Source of the DNA: Methanomassiliicoccales archaeon PtaU1.Bin124
Lineage (GTDB): Archaea; Thermoplasmatota; Thermoplasmata; Methanomassiliicoccales; UBA472
NCBI GenBank assembly: GCA_002067865.1
Contig: MVRC01000013.1
Span: 124,001 to 188,000, forward strand
Direction of reading: 5' to 3'
DNA length: 64,000 nucleotides
The position numbers and the translations under genes are program-made. Under the pieces are notes generated by a model. The model ran no database searches and had not been told where the DNA came from. It saw only the letters and a list, made by a program, of their open reading frames with translations. This document shows positions 1 to 8,751 of the stretch, in pieces; positions within the stretch are counted from its first letter, which is position 1, and the number at the start of each line of letters is the position of its first letter.

Positions 1-1064
1 ATGCCCCACCGCAGCAAGATGTCCGCAAAGCCCATCAGCCCCAGGCCGATCTTGCGGTTGCCCTTCACCACCGCATCGATCTGCGGCAGAGGGTATCTGC
101 TGGCATCGATGACGTCGTCCAGGAATCGGACCGCCACGTACACCGCGTCATCGAAACGCTCCCAGTCGATGTCCCCATCCCTCGATAGCAGTCGTGCCAG
201 GTTCACCGAGCCCAGATTGCACGCCTCGAACGGCAGCAGCGGCACCTCCCCGCAGGGATTGGTCGTTTCGAACTGACCTAGGAACGGCGTCGGATTATGC
301 CGGTTCATCTCGTCTAGGAACAACAGGCCTGGGTCTCCAGAGGACCAGGCGGAATGGCACAGCTCGTCGAACACCTGCCTGGCATCGGCCGTGCCCCAGA
401 CGCCGCCGTTGTGCGGGTTGATGAGGTCGTACCTTTCGCCCCGCTTCACCGCCTCCATGAACTTGTCGCTCACACCTACGGAGATGTTGAAGTTGGCCAA
501 CGAGGTCTTGTCCAGCTTGGCCTTTATGAATGAGATGATGTCGGGATGGTCCACCCGCAGCACGCCCATCGACGCGCCCCTGCGCCGCCCGCCCTGCTTC
601 ACGGCGTCGGTAGCGATGTCGAACACCCGCATGAAGGAGATCGGTCCAGAGGAAGTGCCGAATGTAGAAGCCACGATGTCGCCAGAAGGCCGCAGGCGGG
701 AGAAGGAGAATCCGGTGCCGCCGCCGCTCTGGTGCACCACCGCCGCCCACTTGACCGCGTCGAATATGCCCTCGATGCTGTCCTCCACCGGGATGACGAA
801 GCATGCCGCCAGCTGCTGCAGCCTCGTACCTGCGTTCATGAGCGTAGGGGAGTTGGGCATGAAGGTGAGGCTGCTCATCGCCTGGTAGAAGTCCTCCTCC
901 ATGTCCCTTCCGCCATACCGTCTGTCGGACTCGGCCATGTTCTTGGCCACGCGGCGGAACATCTGGGCCGGGGTCTCCACCACCGCCCCCTCTTCGTCCT
1001 TTATCAGATAGCGATGGCGCAGCACCCTGAGGGCGTTCTCGGTCAGCGCGGGATCGGCCTCCAT
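1..1064 (-). CDS. nrdJ: Adenosylcobalamin-dependent (class II) ribonucleotide reductase, 3' end outside window
   Basis: Reduces ribonucleotides to deoxyribonucleotides for DNA synthesis in the cytoplasm. About 354 N-terminal codons are present; the C-terminal part lies beyond base 1. The visible protein has the class II pattern: a FMPNSPTLMNAG motif, AACFVIPVEDS with the first redox cysteine, HQSGGGTGFSFSRLRP, then TTNPCGEVPLLPFEACNLGS, which holds the N-x-C-x-E radical-site motif. ATG at 1064 is the only ordinary start before an upstream TAA. A TATA-like stretch lies about 25 bases upstream, so the mRNA is probably leaderless. A neighbouring radical SAM gene (1610-2311) might suggest a class III system, but these motifs are class II. 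Identification is firm; only the length is unknown. Confidence 0.93.
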   Translation of the reverse strand, partial: MEADPALTENALRVLRHRYLIKDEEGAVVETPAQMFRRVAKNMAESDRRYGGRDMEEDFYQAMSSLTFMPNSPTLMNAGTRLQQLAACFVIPVEDSIEGIFDAVKWAAVVHQSGGGTGFSFSRLRPSGDIVASTFGTSSGPISFMRVFDIATDAVKQGGRRRGASMGVLRVDHPDIISFIKAKLDKTSLANFNISVGVSDKFMEAVKRGERYDLINPHNGGVWGTADARQVFDELCHSAWSSGDPGLLFLDEMNRHNPTPFLGQFETTNPCGEVPLLPFEACNLGSVNLARLLSRDGDIDWERFDDAVYVAVRFLDDVIDASRYPLPQIDAVVKGNRKIGLGLMGFADILLRWG

Positions 1065-1086
1065 GGAAGCGTCTAGGTAGCCCGGT

Positions 1087-1096
1087 GCTATTAAAC
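1087..1096 (-). promoter_or_regulatory. TATA box for nrdJ
   Basis: GTTTAATAGC read on the minus strand. It is centred about 27 bases upstream of the nrdJ ATG, which fits archaeal TBP/TFB spacing and a leaderless transcript. Confidence 0.5.
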
Positions 1097-1154
1097 CGTG
1101 CGCCCGCCAGAAGGATTATTTGACCGACGCTCGATATCCTCCTCCGGTGATCGG

Positions 1155-1397
1155 GTGAGATATGCCACTAAGTCGTCCCTGAGCAAGGATGAGATCCTGG
1201 ACAGGGCCGAGGAATTCTTCAAGAAGGACGGTCTGGTCGTCACTGACGGCTCATTGTGCAGGGTGTGCCTGGAGAAGGACGGAGGGTTCGTCACAGTTCA
1301 GGTCACGGAGCATGACGATCGCGAGGTCATCATCATGACCGAGGGCTACGATGTCAAAGTGAAGGCTTTCATGAAGATGCTGTCAAAGGAGGGTTGA
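1155..1397 (+). CDS. Small conserved-looking protein, unknown function
   Basis: An 80-residue protein with no family I can name. It starts with an amphipathic helix (LSKDEILDRAEEFFKK) followed by beta-rich sequence with one cysteine pair (CRVCLE), suggesting a compact alpha-beta fold. An ATG at 1098 in the same frame would give 99 residues, but it overlaps the likely promoter. GTG at 1155 is preferred because it lies about 35 bases after a TATA-like ATTATTTG. The stop is one base before the TRAM gene, so the two are probably co-transcribed and may act together, for example in RNA handling. That link is inferred from position only. Confidence 0.6.
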   Translation: MRYATKSSLSKDEILDRAEEFFKKDGLVVTDGSLCRVCLEKDGGFVTVQVTEHDDREVIIMTEGYDVKVKAFMKMLSKEG

Positions 1398-1398
1398 G

Positions 1399-1620
1399 AT
1401 GAAGTACAAGGAGTTCGACCGCGCCCCGCCGGTGAATCCGGTCAAGGAGGGCGACGTGATCAAGGTGAAGATCGTGGACCGGGGCAAGCAGGGGGACGGA
1501 ATGGCGCGGGTGCAGGGCCTGGTCATATTCGTGAAGGACGGGAAGGTGGGGGAGGAGATCGAAGTGAAGATCGTCCGCACCACCAGGAACGCCGCCTTCG
1601 CCGAGAAGGTCAGCGCCTGA
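1399..1620 (+). CDS. Single-domain TRAM protein, putative RNA chaperone
   Basis: A 73-residue protein that is essentially one TRAM domain, a small beta-barrel that binds RNA. Typical motifs are GDVIKVKIVDRGKQGDGMAR, then a V-x-V-x-G-F/L core (VQGLVIFVKDGKVGE) and a final K-IVRTTRNAAFAE strand. Stand-alone TRAM proteins of methanogens are known to act as RNA chaperones, including in the cold. An AGGAGG ribosome site overlaps the end of the preceding gene, supporting translational coupling. The 3' end overlaps the convergent radical SAM gene by 11 bases. A second TRAM protein lies at 61436-61648. Confidence 0.88.
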   Translation: MKYKEFDRAPPVNPVKEGDVIKVKIVDRGKQGDGMARVQGLVIFVKDGKVGEEIEVKIVRTTRNAAFAEKVSA

Positions 1621-2311
1621 AGGAACGTTCAAACCCTGAGCCGGTGACCCTGACCTGGGGGATGTGGCGGGATAGCGCTTCGCCGTAACGCATCATTTCC
1701 TCCTCAGGCGGAGAGGCGTCATTTATCCCGTTCCAGGGGTAGTCGTTCATACGGTTGCCGAGGAACTGGGTCAGCAGCGCCTCCTGCGCGTACGGGGCCA
1801 GCTGGGCGCCGAGGCGTTCTACGATCTCATCGCTGATGAAGCCGGGTATGGCCCTGGTCATGATCCTGACGTGCTTGCCCTTGGCCATTTCCAGGCTCCT
1901 CTTCAGGTCCTCCAGGTATCTCATGGTCCAGGCCTCGTCATGCCCGGACAGTCTGGTCCATACCTTCACATCGTCCAACGGGGCCTTGACCTCGAAGACC
2001 AGGCGGTCGATGGAGGGCAAGAGCTGCAATAGGAAGGCAGGGTCGTGACCGGACGTCTTCAATGTGATCTCGAGCCCTCTCTGCTTCAATGTGTGGATGA
2101 GCACCGGCAGCTCCTTCTGGTGCACCAGCGGTTCCATGCCGCCGATGTAGACCCTCCTCACCGCCGGGCCGCAGACCTCGTGAACGATGCTCTCCAGCGT
2201 CATGTCCTTCCGGTCCTGGCGGCTATGCATGCAATAACCGCACTTCATCACGCAGCCTGAGAGCGAAACGTTCGCCAGGTCCATGTTCTTCGTGACCGAG
2301 ATGACCTTCAT
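1610..2311 (-). CDS. Radical SAM protein, activating-enzyme-like
   Basis: A 233-residue radical SAM protein. The cluster-binding CxxxCxxC motif is at residues 20-27 (CVMKCGYC), and a GG-x-EP motif (IGGMEPLV) contributes to SAM binding. The length and layout resemble pyruvate-formate-lyase or class III ribonucleotide reductase activating enzymes, which generate a glycyl radical on a partner. No glycyl-radical partner is visible here, and the adjacent ribonucleotide reductase is class II, so the substrate is unknown. It is transcribed convergently with the TRAM gene. An AT-rich stretch before the ATG (around 2315-2340) is the likely promoter. Confidence 0.85.
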   Translation of the reverse strand: MKVISVTKNMDLANVSLSGCVMKCGYCMHSRQDRKDMTLESIVHEVCGPAVRRVYIGGMEPLVHQKELPVLIHTLKQRGLEITLKTSGHDPAFLLQLLPSIDRLVFEVKAPLDDVKVWTRLSGHDEAWTMRYLEDLKRSLEMAKGKHVRIMTRAIPGFISDEIVERLGAQLAPYAQEALLTQFLGNRMNDYPWNGINDASPPEEEMMRYGEALSRHIPQVRVTGSGFERSFRR

Positions 2312-2349
2312 GCGAATAATATTCCCCGAATGGGGATAAAATACTTAGC

Positions 2350-3180
2350 TCACTTCCAGGTCAGTGAGCTCTTCGGCAGGTCCCGCTTGTTGGTGACGAT
2401 GTGGTCAACCAGGTCCATCGGCGTCACCTCGAGCGATTGGGACAGCTCGGGATATCCTTCCCCTCCCTTGGTGGACCGACCCAGCTCCACCTTGTCCAGC
2501 TTGGCGATCTTCAGCTCACTGGCCAGTACGTACGTCTCCTTGCCCGCGGTCATGCAGGTGGCGGCGAGCGCCCGGGTGCCGACCTTGTTGACCACGCCCT
2601 CCGGAATTATGGCATCCGCCCCGACCACGCAGCAGTCGACCTCGTCTATGACGCCGCCGATCATACTGTCGGTGATGAGCCTGACGTTCATGCCCTGCTG
2701 GGTGAGCTTCTTGGCGGTCATGCGCCCCTCGCCGAACGGAAGGGACTCGGCCACGTACACCATCGGCTCGCCGTGCAGTTTCTGGTGGAGCAGCGCCGCC
2801 AGGATCGTGCCGGAATAGGATATGGTAAGGAACGTCGAAGACGACTGGATCTGCGCGAACCTCTCGGCGATGGACTTCGCTGCCTCCATCTCGTCGTGCG
2901 CGACCTCTTCTATCTTCTTCGCGATAGCCTCGTTCCAGTCGCTCAGCGACATGTTGCCAGCGATCTCGGAGATGATGGCCGATATGTTGTGGAACGGGGC
3001 TATGCCAGGCCTCGCCTCCTTCAACGCGGCCGCGAACTCCTGCCATTCCATGCGGTTCAGGTTGCGGTTGCTGCTCAGGACGGAGCGCAGGCTCTGCAGG
3101 AGCTTGGCGGTCATCTCGGAGCTTCCGGAGGTCATGTCCTCCTTGGCGGTCTGCACGATCGAAGACAGAACGAGTCGCAT
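2350..3180 (-). CDS. eIF2B-like protein, probable ribose-1,5-bisphosphate isomerase
   Basis: A 276-residue member of the eIF2B alpha/beta/delta superfamily. Archaeal members of this type isomerise ribose 1,5-bisphosphate to ribulose 1,5-bisphosphate in the AMP phosphorylase-RuBisCO nucleotide salvage route; others are methylthioribose-1-phosphate isomerases or initiation-factor-like. The C-terminal half shows the typical Rossmann-like signature VVGADAIIPEGVVNKVGT and the ETYVLASELK strand, while the N-terminal half is helical. The short length and unannotated archaeal context favour the ribose-bisphosphate enzyme over a translation factor. No AMP phosphorylase or RuBisCO gene is in the window, so the exact activity is inferred. 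Confidence 0.78.
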   Translation of the reverse strand: MRLVLSSIVQTAKEDMTSGSSEMTAKLLQSLRSVLSSNRNLNRMEWQEFAAALKEARPGIAPFHNISAIISEIAGNMSLSDWNEAIAKKIEEVAHDEMEAAKSIAERFAQIQSSSTFLTISYSGTILAALLHQKLHGEPMVYVAESLPFGEGRMTAKKLTQQGMNVRLITDSMIGGVIDEVDCCVVGADAIIPEGVVNKVGTRALAATCMTAGKETYVLASELKIAKLDKVELGRSTKGGEGYPELSQSLEVTPMDLVDHIVTNKRDLPKSSLTWK

Positions 3181-3244
3181 GGCGGTACCCCAGTATGCTG
3201 CGGGAAAATGATATCCATCAAGATAAAAATTTGGTCCGAGGCCC

Positions 3245-3724
3245 TCAGGCCTCGGCGCTGCTCACGAGGACCTCATCGGAAAACCTCTCAAGCTCGGCCA
3301 GCTGCTTGTCGTAATGGTCCTTGGGGTCGAGGCTGATGATGAAGTTGTAGCTGTTGGCTCCCATCTTCTTCCTCGTCCGCTTTATTATGTTCAGCACCGG
3401 CTTGAAGCCGTTCCACATCTCCAGCACGTCCAGGCCGTTCAGGACCACGATGCCGTCCTCGTTCTCCATCAGGAACTGCTCCAGGTAGCCCTCGAACATG
3501 TTCAGGTTCATCGGCGGTATGCAGTCCCCTCCGGCGCGGGGCGACAGCCACTTAGTGGTCATCGGCTCCTTCAGGTCGCCGAACTGCGTCGCGATCAGGC
3601 TCGGTGAATGCTTCGATATGTACAGTGTCGGCCTTCCCCTGGCAAGCTCCTTCCTCAGTATCTGATGGGTGCGCAGCGGCACGCGTTCTTCGATCAGGTA
3701 CATCTTGCCGTTCTCGAACTTCAT
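3245..3724 (-). CDS. DUF835 domain protein
   Basis: A 159-residue protein consisting of one DUF835 domain, a family common in Thermoplasmata and other Euryarchaeota. It resembles a signalling or RecA/KaiC-derived fold without a P-loop. Diagnostic stretches are PTLYISKHSP, a WLS segment, the GIVVLNGLDVLEMWNGF core (matching the LLDGLEYL motif of relatives) and a closing FIISLDPKDHYDKQLAEL. ATG at 3724 is chosen because an AGGAGG lies eight bases before it; an in-frame ATG at 3745 would place that ribosome site inside the coding region. The same domain is fused to the isoleucyl-tRNA synthetase at 55911-60179. Function unknown. Confidence 0.82.
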   Translation of the reverse strand: MKFENGKMYLIEERVPLRTHQILRKELARGRPTLYISKHSPSLIATQFGDLKEPMTTKWLSPRAGGDCIPPMNLNMFEGYLEQFLMENEDGIVVLNGLDVLEMWNGFKPVLNIIKRTRKKMGANSYNFIISLDPKDHYDKQLAELERFSDEVLVSSAEA

Positions 3725-3976
3725 GCTAACTTTCCTCCTGATCATCGACCACCCCTTGTGAGTACTTCCCCCTTGTCCGCTTGGTCGGTGAACAATCCGC
3801 AGGACCGCCGCCGGAACGGCGGGAATTCGCCAAAAGTCAATGGAAAATTATCGCCATGTTACGAACGCCTGCGCTCCGTCAGCAAAAAGGAGGGCATGGC
3901 CAGCAGCAAAAAAAGAGCGGTTGTGGGAAAGATGAGATAAAGGAAAAAAATTATGGAAAGGTCCGCCGGAAGAGCG

Positions 3977-4405
3977 TCACAGGTCCTTCTCGCGCAGCAG
4001 GTCCAATCCCTTGTCCATGAAGATCTTGGCCGCGTCCTTGGGGCGGTCTACGCGCAGAACCAGCACGGCGCCGTGCCTGCCGCTGAAGGCGTAGGAGTAA
4101 TCGATGTTGATGCCCGCCTCGCCCAGGATGTCGGCCACCTCGCGCAGCCCGCCGGGGCGGTCCTTCATCCTCACGCCCAGCACGTCGGTCGTGCGCACCA
4201 TGAAGCCCATTGAGCTGAGCTTCTTGCAGGCCTTCTCCGGTTGCGAGACCAGCGCCCGGATGACCCCGAAGCCCTCCGCCTCGGCGATGCTGAACGCCAG
4301 AATATCGATGCCTTCGTCTTCCATGGCCTTGGCGAACGCCGCCAGCTTTCCCGGCTTGTTCTCGGAGAACAGCGAGACCTGTTGGATCAAGTGCTCCTTC
4401 GGCAT
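3977..4405 (-). CDS. Tandem ACT domain regulatory protein
   Basis: A 142-residue protein made of two ACT domains, the ligand-binding folds that usually sense amino acids. The first begins QVSLFSENKPGKLAAFAKAM and the second LGVRMKDRPGGLREVADIL, both with the loop glycine that follows the first strand. Its ATG overlaps the stop of the phenylacetate-CoA ligase gene (TGATG), with an AGGAGG eight bases upstream, so the two genes are translationally coupled. ACT proteins downstream of this ligase are common in archaea and probably regulate aryl-acid activation in response to aromatic amino acids; that role is inferred. Confidence 0.88.
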   Translation of the reverse strand: MPKEHLIQQVSLFSENKPGKLAAFAKAMEDEGIDILAFSIAEAEGFGVIRALVSQPEKACKKLSSMGFMVRTTDVLGVRMKDRPGGLREVADILGEAGINIDYSYAFSGRHGAVLVLRVDRPKDAAKIFMDKGLDLLREKDL

Positions 4406-5706
4406 CACATCTGCCTCCTGTCGATCACGCGCTTGGCCTTACCCTCGAAGCGGGGCAGGGAGTCTGGGTTGGCCAGCTCGACCTCCACCGCCACGTTCAG
4501 GGAGGAACGGAGGGCGTGGGCCACCTTGCGCTTGATCTTCATCAGATCATCGATCTTGTCAGAGAAATACTCTCTCTTCAGCTCCACCCGCACCAGCAGG
4601 TCGTCCAGCTCTCCCTTCCGGTCGACCTCGATCATGAAGTGCTGCCCGACCTCCGGGATGGACATGAGGGTGTGCTCGATCTGCGACGGGAAGACGTTGA
4701 TGCCGCGGATGATGAGCATGTCGTCCACCCTTCCTTGGATGCGTCCGATGCGAGGCGAGGTGCGGCCACAAGAACAGACATCCTCATGCAGGGTGGTCAC
4801 GTCGCCCACGCGGTAACGGATCATGGGCAGTGCCTCCTTCTGCAGCATGGTGACGACCAGCTCGCCCTTCTCTCCCGGAGCGACCGTCTCATGCGTGTCT
4901 GGGTCGAGTATCTCCGTCAGCGCGAGGTCGCCCCATACGTGGATGCCCTTCTGCTCCGCGCATTCTGTGAACAACGGACCGGAGAGCTCGCTCGTTCCGA
5001 ATATGTCGTACGCTTTGATGCCGAGGTTCTCCTCGATGCGCGTCCTCATGCGCTCCGTCCACGGCTCGGCCCCGAGTATGGCGCGGCGCAGCTTTGTGTC
5101 CTTCCCGAAGTTGATGCCCATCTTCTCTGCGACCTCCCCCATATGGAGCAGGTACGACGGCGTGCAGGCGATGGCGGTGACGTTCATGTCGACCATGAGA
5201 TCGATCTGCCTCTCGGTGTTGCCTACGCTGGCCGGAAGGACGGCCGCCCCGATCCTCTCGGCCCCGTAGTGGAGGCCCAGACCGCCGGTGAAGAGGCCGT
5301 AACCATAACTGACCTGGATGGTGTCCCCGCGCCCCAGGCCGCAGGACGTGAGCGCCCTGGCCAGCGAGGTCGACCAGGCATCGAGGTCATGCTGGGTGTA
5401 TCCGACCACGGTGGGCTTGCCGGTCGTGCCGGAAGAGGCGTGGAAGCGGACCACGTCCTCCCTTGCCGTGACGAAAAGCTTGTCCGGGTAGTTGTCGCGC
5501 AGGTCGGACTTCTTCATGAACGGCAGCTTGACCACATCGTCCAGGCTCCTGATGTCGTCCGGATGCACCTTGGCCTCCTTCATGCGGGCGTGGTAGAAGT
5601 CGGAAAAGCTGTACAGCTTGTATGTCAAGGTCTTCAGAAGCTTGTACTGCAGGTCCTTCAGGTCCTGCACGGGCATGGTCTCGATGCGGGGGCTCCAATA
5701 GTCCAT
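4405..5706 (-). CDS. paaK: Phenylacetate-CoA ligase
   Basis: A 433-residue adenylate-forming enzyme that activates phenylacetate or related aryl acids to CoA thioesters with ATP, producing AMP and pyrophosphate. Seen motifs are the phosphate loop FHASSGTTGKPTVVGYT, the adenine-binding IFGTSELSGP, and the lower hinge RIQGRVDDMLIIRGINVFPS, in the usual order. The start at 5706 (MDYWSPRIETMP) matches the usual family N-terminus and has an AAGGTGTG ribosome site; the frame is open further upstream to 5802. It forms an operon with the ACT gene. In anaerobic archaea such ligases usually work with indolepyruvate ferredoxin oxidoreductase in aromatic amino acid synthesis or breakdown. Confidence 0.93.
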   Translation of the reverse strand: MDYWSPRIETMPVQDLKDLQYKLLKTLTYKLYSFSDFYHARMKEAKVHPDDIRSLDDVVKLPFMKKSDLRDNYPDKLFVTAREDVVRFHASSGTTGKPTVVGYTQHDLDAWSTSLARALTSCGLGRGDTIQVSYGYGLFTGGLGLHYGAERIGAAVLPASVGNTERQIDLMVDMNVTAIACTPSYLLHMGEVAEKMGINFGKDTKLRRAILGAEPWTERMRTRIEENLGIKAYDIFGTSELSGPLFTECAEQKGIHVWGDLALTEILDPDTHETVAPGEKGELVVTMLQKEALPMIRYRVGDVTTLHEDVCSCGRTSPRIGRIQGRVDDMLIIRGINVFPSQIEHTLMSIPEVGQHFMIEVDRKGELDDLLVRVELKREYFSDKIDDLMKIKRKVAHALRSSLNVAVEVELANPDSLPRFEGKAKRVIDRRQM

Positions 5707-5820
5707 AATCACACCTTGATGAGCGATGAACCAAATGTCATTGGTACATGGCTCAGGGAGGTATGCCGTGTCATCATAATAAAGATTGACTGAATTTGCC
5801 ACGGTCCATGCTAGCGATGC

Positions 5821-8016
5821 TCAGGGAGCCTGGCCGCTGAGGCGGAACGCTTCCGACGGCACGTAGATCTCGAACCTGGCGCCCCGGCCGAACTCTCCCG
5901 TCTCCTTGATTGTCATGCCGGTGATGGACAGCACCTGGCGGATGAGGAACAGCCCCAATCCCATGTTCTTTCCGACGCCCCACTGGAACACCCTCTCCTT
6001 CTGATCGGAGGGAATGCCGACACCGTCATCCTCCCACAGGATGGTCAGATCGTTCTCGTTGAGATAGGTGTGGATCCGAATGTTGGAGACCCTCTCCCCG
6101 TGGCGCATGGAGTTGTCCAGCAGGTTACGGAACACCTTGATGAGCATCGGGTCCGCGTAGACCGTGATGTTGTCCACGTCCACGCTCATATTGACCGGCG
6201 AGTCCATATCGGACAGCAGAGTGGAGAGGCGCTGCCACTGGGGCTCCTTCAGTCCCAGGTCCTGATAGTCCTTGGTGAACTTGACCTCGGTATGGAGCGA
6301 ACGCAGCACCTTGTCCATGCGGGTGAGGTAATGCTCGGAGTCGGGGTCGATGTTCTTCTTCTTCAGCAGGTCCACGTACCCCATGACCACCATCAGCTTG
6401 TTGATCAGGTCGTGCCTGGTCAGGCTCGACAGCAGGTTCAGCTTGGCGTTCGCCTGGCGCAGCGCCAGCTCGTTCTGCTTGATCTCTTCGATCAGGGTGT
6501 GAGTGCCGATCATGCGCAGTGGCTTGCCGTCCAGCGCCCTGTCCATGACCTTCCCCCTGTCCAGCACCCACTTGTAAGTGCCGTCCTTGCATCTCAGCCG
6601 GTGCTCTGACTGATAAGAGTCCGTCTCGCCCTTGATGTACGACTGCAATTGCACGATGGTCGATGTCTGATCGTCCGGATGGATCCGTTCCAGCCATGCG
6701 TTGTAATCGAGCTGGATCTCCCCCTCCTCGTATCCGAGCATCTCCATCCAGCGCTTTGAGAAGTACGTCTCGTTGGTGACGATGTTCCAATCCCAGACCC
6801 CTTGATCGGAACCTTCCAGCGCGTACTTCCAACGCTCTTCGCTGGCCATAAGTTCCGAGCGCTGCTTGTGCTCCAGGGTGACGTCATCGGTGATGACCAC
6901 GACCTCCTTCGAAGGCAGGCGGAAGATGCTGTTCTCCAGCCAGGCGTCCATGGCGGCGAAGTGCGTCGCAGGGAGCCTGAGAGGGGTCCCGGTCTTCCAG
7001 ACCTTCTGGGCCGCGGCGATGAAGGTGGTGCCGCCGATGCCAGGGCTCACCTCGCCGAGCGTATGGCCGATCAGCCTTTCCTTCGGCTGGCCGAACAAAT
7101 TAACGGACGCGCGGTTCGCCTCTTTCACGAAATAATCATCGCTCGTTGCGCCATCGTTCTTGACATCGTAGATCGTGACGCCGCTGCCGATCGTCTCGAA
7201 CAGCTCCAGAAAGCGCAGCTCGCTCTGCCTCAAGCGTTCCTCGGCCAGCTTCTGTTTGGTGATGTCCGTGTGCGTCCCGATCAAACGGATCGGACGACCG
7301 TTGTCATCCCTGGCCACGATCTTTCCCTTGACCTTGACCCAGACATAGCTGCCCTTCTTGTGCCTGATGCGATAGTCCAGCTCGAAGGTCTCGTACTTGC
7401 CTTCCAGATATTCCTGCAGGTGCCTTTCGACGATGGGGCGGTCCTCCGGATGGATGTTCTCCCTCCAGTTCTCCACGCTCGGCTGCAGCTCCCCCAGCGA
7501 ATAGCCGAACATCCTCAGGGAGCGGGAGCTCCAGAAGAGGGAGTTCTCTGTCAGATCGAAGTCCCACAGACCATCGTTGGTCGCCTCCATGGCCAGCTCG
7601 AGCCTTTCCTCGCTGTCGCGCATGGCCTTCTCCGCCTCATGGCGGCGGATGGCCTGGAGCACCATGTTCTCCAGCTCGGCGAACATGGAGTTGACGTCGG
7701 CGCCCTTCTGCAGGTAGAAGTCGGCGCCGTTGTTCAATGCCTGGACGACCACCTCCTCCCTGCCCTTGCCGGTGAATAGAATGAATGGGATGGGACCGAA
7801 CTCCTGCCGCACCTCCTTGAGCAGCTGGATCCCGTCCATGCCGTACATCTGGTAATCGCTCACTACCGCCTTGTAGAAGTCGGTGCGGAGGAGCATCAGC
7901 ACCTCCTCGCCCGAGGCCGCGGTCTCTACGATTAACTGGTTCGACATCTCCAGTGTGAACTTGACGACCTCCCTCAGGTCGGGCTCATCGTCCACGTAGA
8001 GGACCTTGTACAGCAA
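5821..8016 (-). CDS. REC-PAS-PAS-PAS sensor histidine kinase
   Basis: A 731-residue soluble hybrid kinase. An N-terminal receiver domain (YVDDE, phospho-acceptor D54 in VVSDYQMYGMDG) is followed by three PAS domains (about 135-260, 265-390 and 395-520), a histidine-containing helix pair (LTRHDLINKL near 535) and a HATPase domain with the N box (FRNLLDNSMRHG) and G boxes (DDGVGIP, GLGLFLIRQ). No membrane segment is seen, so it senses a cytoplasmic signal such as redox state or ligand. A receiver at the N-terminus makes it a phosphorelay component that can be driven by another kinase, a layout common in methanogens. The start is a TTG with a GAGG upstream. No partner regulator is adjacent. Confidence 0.88.
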   Translation of the reverse strand: MLYKVLYVDDEPDLREVVKFTLEMSNQLIVETAASGEEVLMLLRTDFYKAVVSDYQMYGMDGIQLLKEVRQEFGPIPFILFTGKGREEVVVQALNNGADFYLQKGADVNSMFAELENMVLQAIRRHEAEKAMRDSEERLELAMEATNDGLWDFDLTENSLFWSSRSLRMFGYSLGELQPSVENWRENIHPEDRPIVERHLQEYLEGKYETFELDYRIRHKKGSYVWVKVKGKIVARDDNGRPIRLIGTHTDITKQKLAEERLRQSELRFLELFETIGSGVTIYDVKNDGATSDDYFVKEANRASVNLFGQPKERLIGHTLGEVSPGIGGTTFIAAAQKVWKTGTPLRLPATHFAAMDAWLENSIFRLPSKEVVVITDDVTLEHKQRSELMASEERWKYALEGSDQGVWDWNIVTNETYFSKRWMEMLGYEEGEIQLDYNAWLERIHPDDQTSTIVQLQSYIKGETDSYQSEHRLRCKDGTYKWVLDRGKVMDRALDGKPLRMIGTHTLIEEIKQNELALRQANAKLNLLSSLTRHDLINKLMVVMGYVDLLKKKNIDPDSEHYLTRMDKVLRSLHTEVKFTKDYQDLGLKEPQWQRLSTLLSDMDSPVNMSVDVDNITVYADPMLIKVFRNLLDNSMRHGERVSNIRIHTYLNENDLTILWEDDGVGIPSDQKERVFQWGVGKNMGLGLFLIRQVLSITGMTIKETGEFGRGARFEIYVPSEAFRLSGQAP

Positions 8017-8087
8017 ACACTAGCCTCGGAGCCGACATGGATATCCAATAGATAAATGCGCCAACGAAATTATCAGGAATGGTGAAG

Positions 8088-8389
8088 TGCCAGGTGAGGG
8101 TAGTAGTCCCCCTTCTGTTTCAGGCGGCATTCAACTAAGCACCCTACCCGCCGGTCCTGAGATCGTCATTCCAGCTGTTTGGGCTTGCTCCGGTGGGGGG
8201 TCACCGTTTCACCAGATCCCGGGGAACGTCACCGTCGGACGGATCAACCTATTGACCCGGGCTGTGTCGTTTCTGCGTCCTTGCCCTGGCTCTCACCAGG
8301 CCGCTCGCGTGGCCCACCGCTCTCGTGGAGGGGGGAACTTCCTCAGCTGGGCTTGCGCCCTACCGTCGGCCGCCCTTCCTCTCCTGGCA
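8088..8389 (-). ncRNA. rnpB: RNase P RNA, archaeal type
   Basis: About 302 nt on the minus strand. The ends pair perfectly (TGCCAGG with CCTGGCA) as helix P1. Conserved blocks occur in order: GAGGAAGTTCCCC (5' strand of P4), CTGGTGAAACGGTG, GGAGCAAGCCCAAA, the TTAGTTGAATGCC block, and ACAGAAGGGGGACTACTA (3' strand of P4). This is the catalytic RNA that trims tRNA 5' leaders. A TATA box 25 bases upstream fixes the 5' end. The histidine kinase gene lies downstream on the same strand, 70 bases away. Confidence 0.94.
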
Positions 8390-8410
8390 ATCATGACCAT
8401 GAAGGATGGA

Positions 8411-8418
8411 TTATTTAA
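8411..8418 (-). promoter_or_regulatory. TATA box of the RNase P RNA gene
   Basis: TTAAATAA read on the minus strand, centred 25 bases before the predicted RNA 5' end at 8389. Confidence 0.65.
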
Positions 8419-8512
8419 TCGTGAGCGCAGGACGAGGGTCCGGCATCATTTCTGGGGCGTCGGAGAAATATTATCGTTCGATCACCTTTCCCTCATGGGC
8501 AGAGGGTTGTGA

Positions 8513-8743
8513 TTGATCGTTTCACTGAAGATATGGGACGATGAGGACGGACAGGGCGGAAGGTATGAGATCTACAATCGGAAATCGTTCACCTGCCGGA
8601 ACCTGGTCGGCGTTCTGACGTTCAAGAACAAGGTCGAGAAGGACACGCTCTACGAGATGCTGGTGAAGTACCATGCAGAGGTGGAGATCATCCCGAACGA
8701 CACGGTCTGCGGCAACTTCGCGGACAACTTCTTCAAGCTGTAG
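8513..8743 (+). CDS. Small protein, unknown function
   Basis: A 76-residue protein starting at TTG, with GAGG about eight bases upstream. It is mixed alpha-beta, with an acidic first strand pair (IWDDEDGQGGRYEIYNRKSF) and a pair of cysteines (FTCRNLVG, DTVCGNF). I do not recognise a family. It ends with TAG; reading through would add only a few codons before TGA, so a pyrrolysine reading is not supported. The next gene starts eight bases later with GGTGAGAGG as its ribosome site, so the two form a small operon. Both use host-like codons. Confidence 0.6.
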   Translation: MIVSLKIWDDEDGQGGRYEIYNRKSFTCRNLVGVLTFKNKVEKDTLYEMLVKYHAEVEIIPNDTVCGNFADNFFKL

Positions 8744-8751
8744 GTGAGAGG

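Noticed and set aside
4516-5793. Long frame antisense to paaK
   Set aside because: Sequence is a codon shadow rich in D, E, R and V; paaK motifs on the minus strand are decisive.
8741-8743. TAG stop of the small gene at 8513 as a pyrrolysine codon
   Set aside because: Read-through gives only a few codons before TGA, overlapping the next gene's ribosome site; unlike TBP there is no missing domain.
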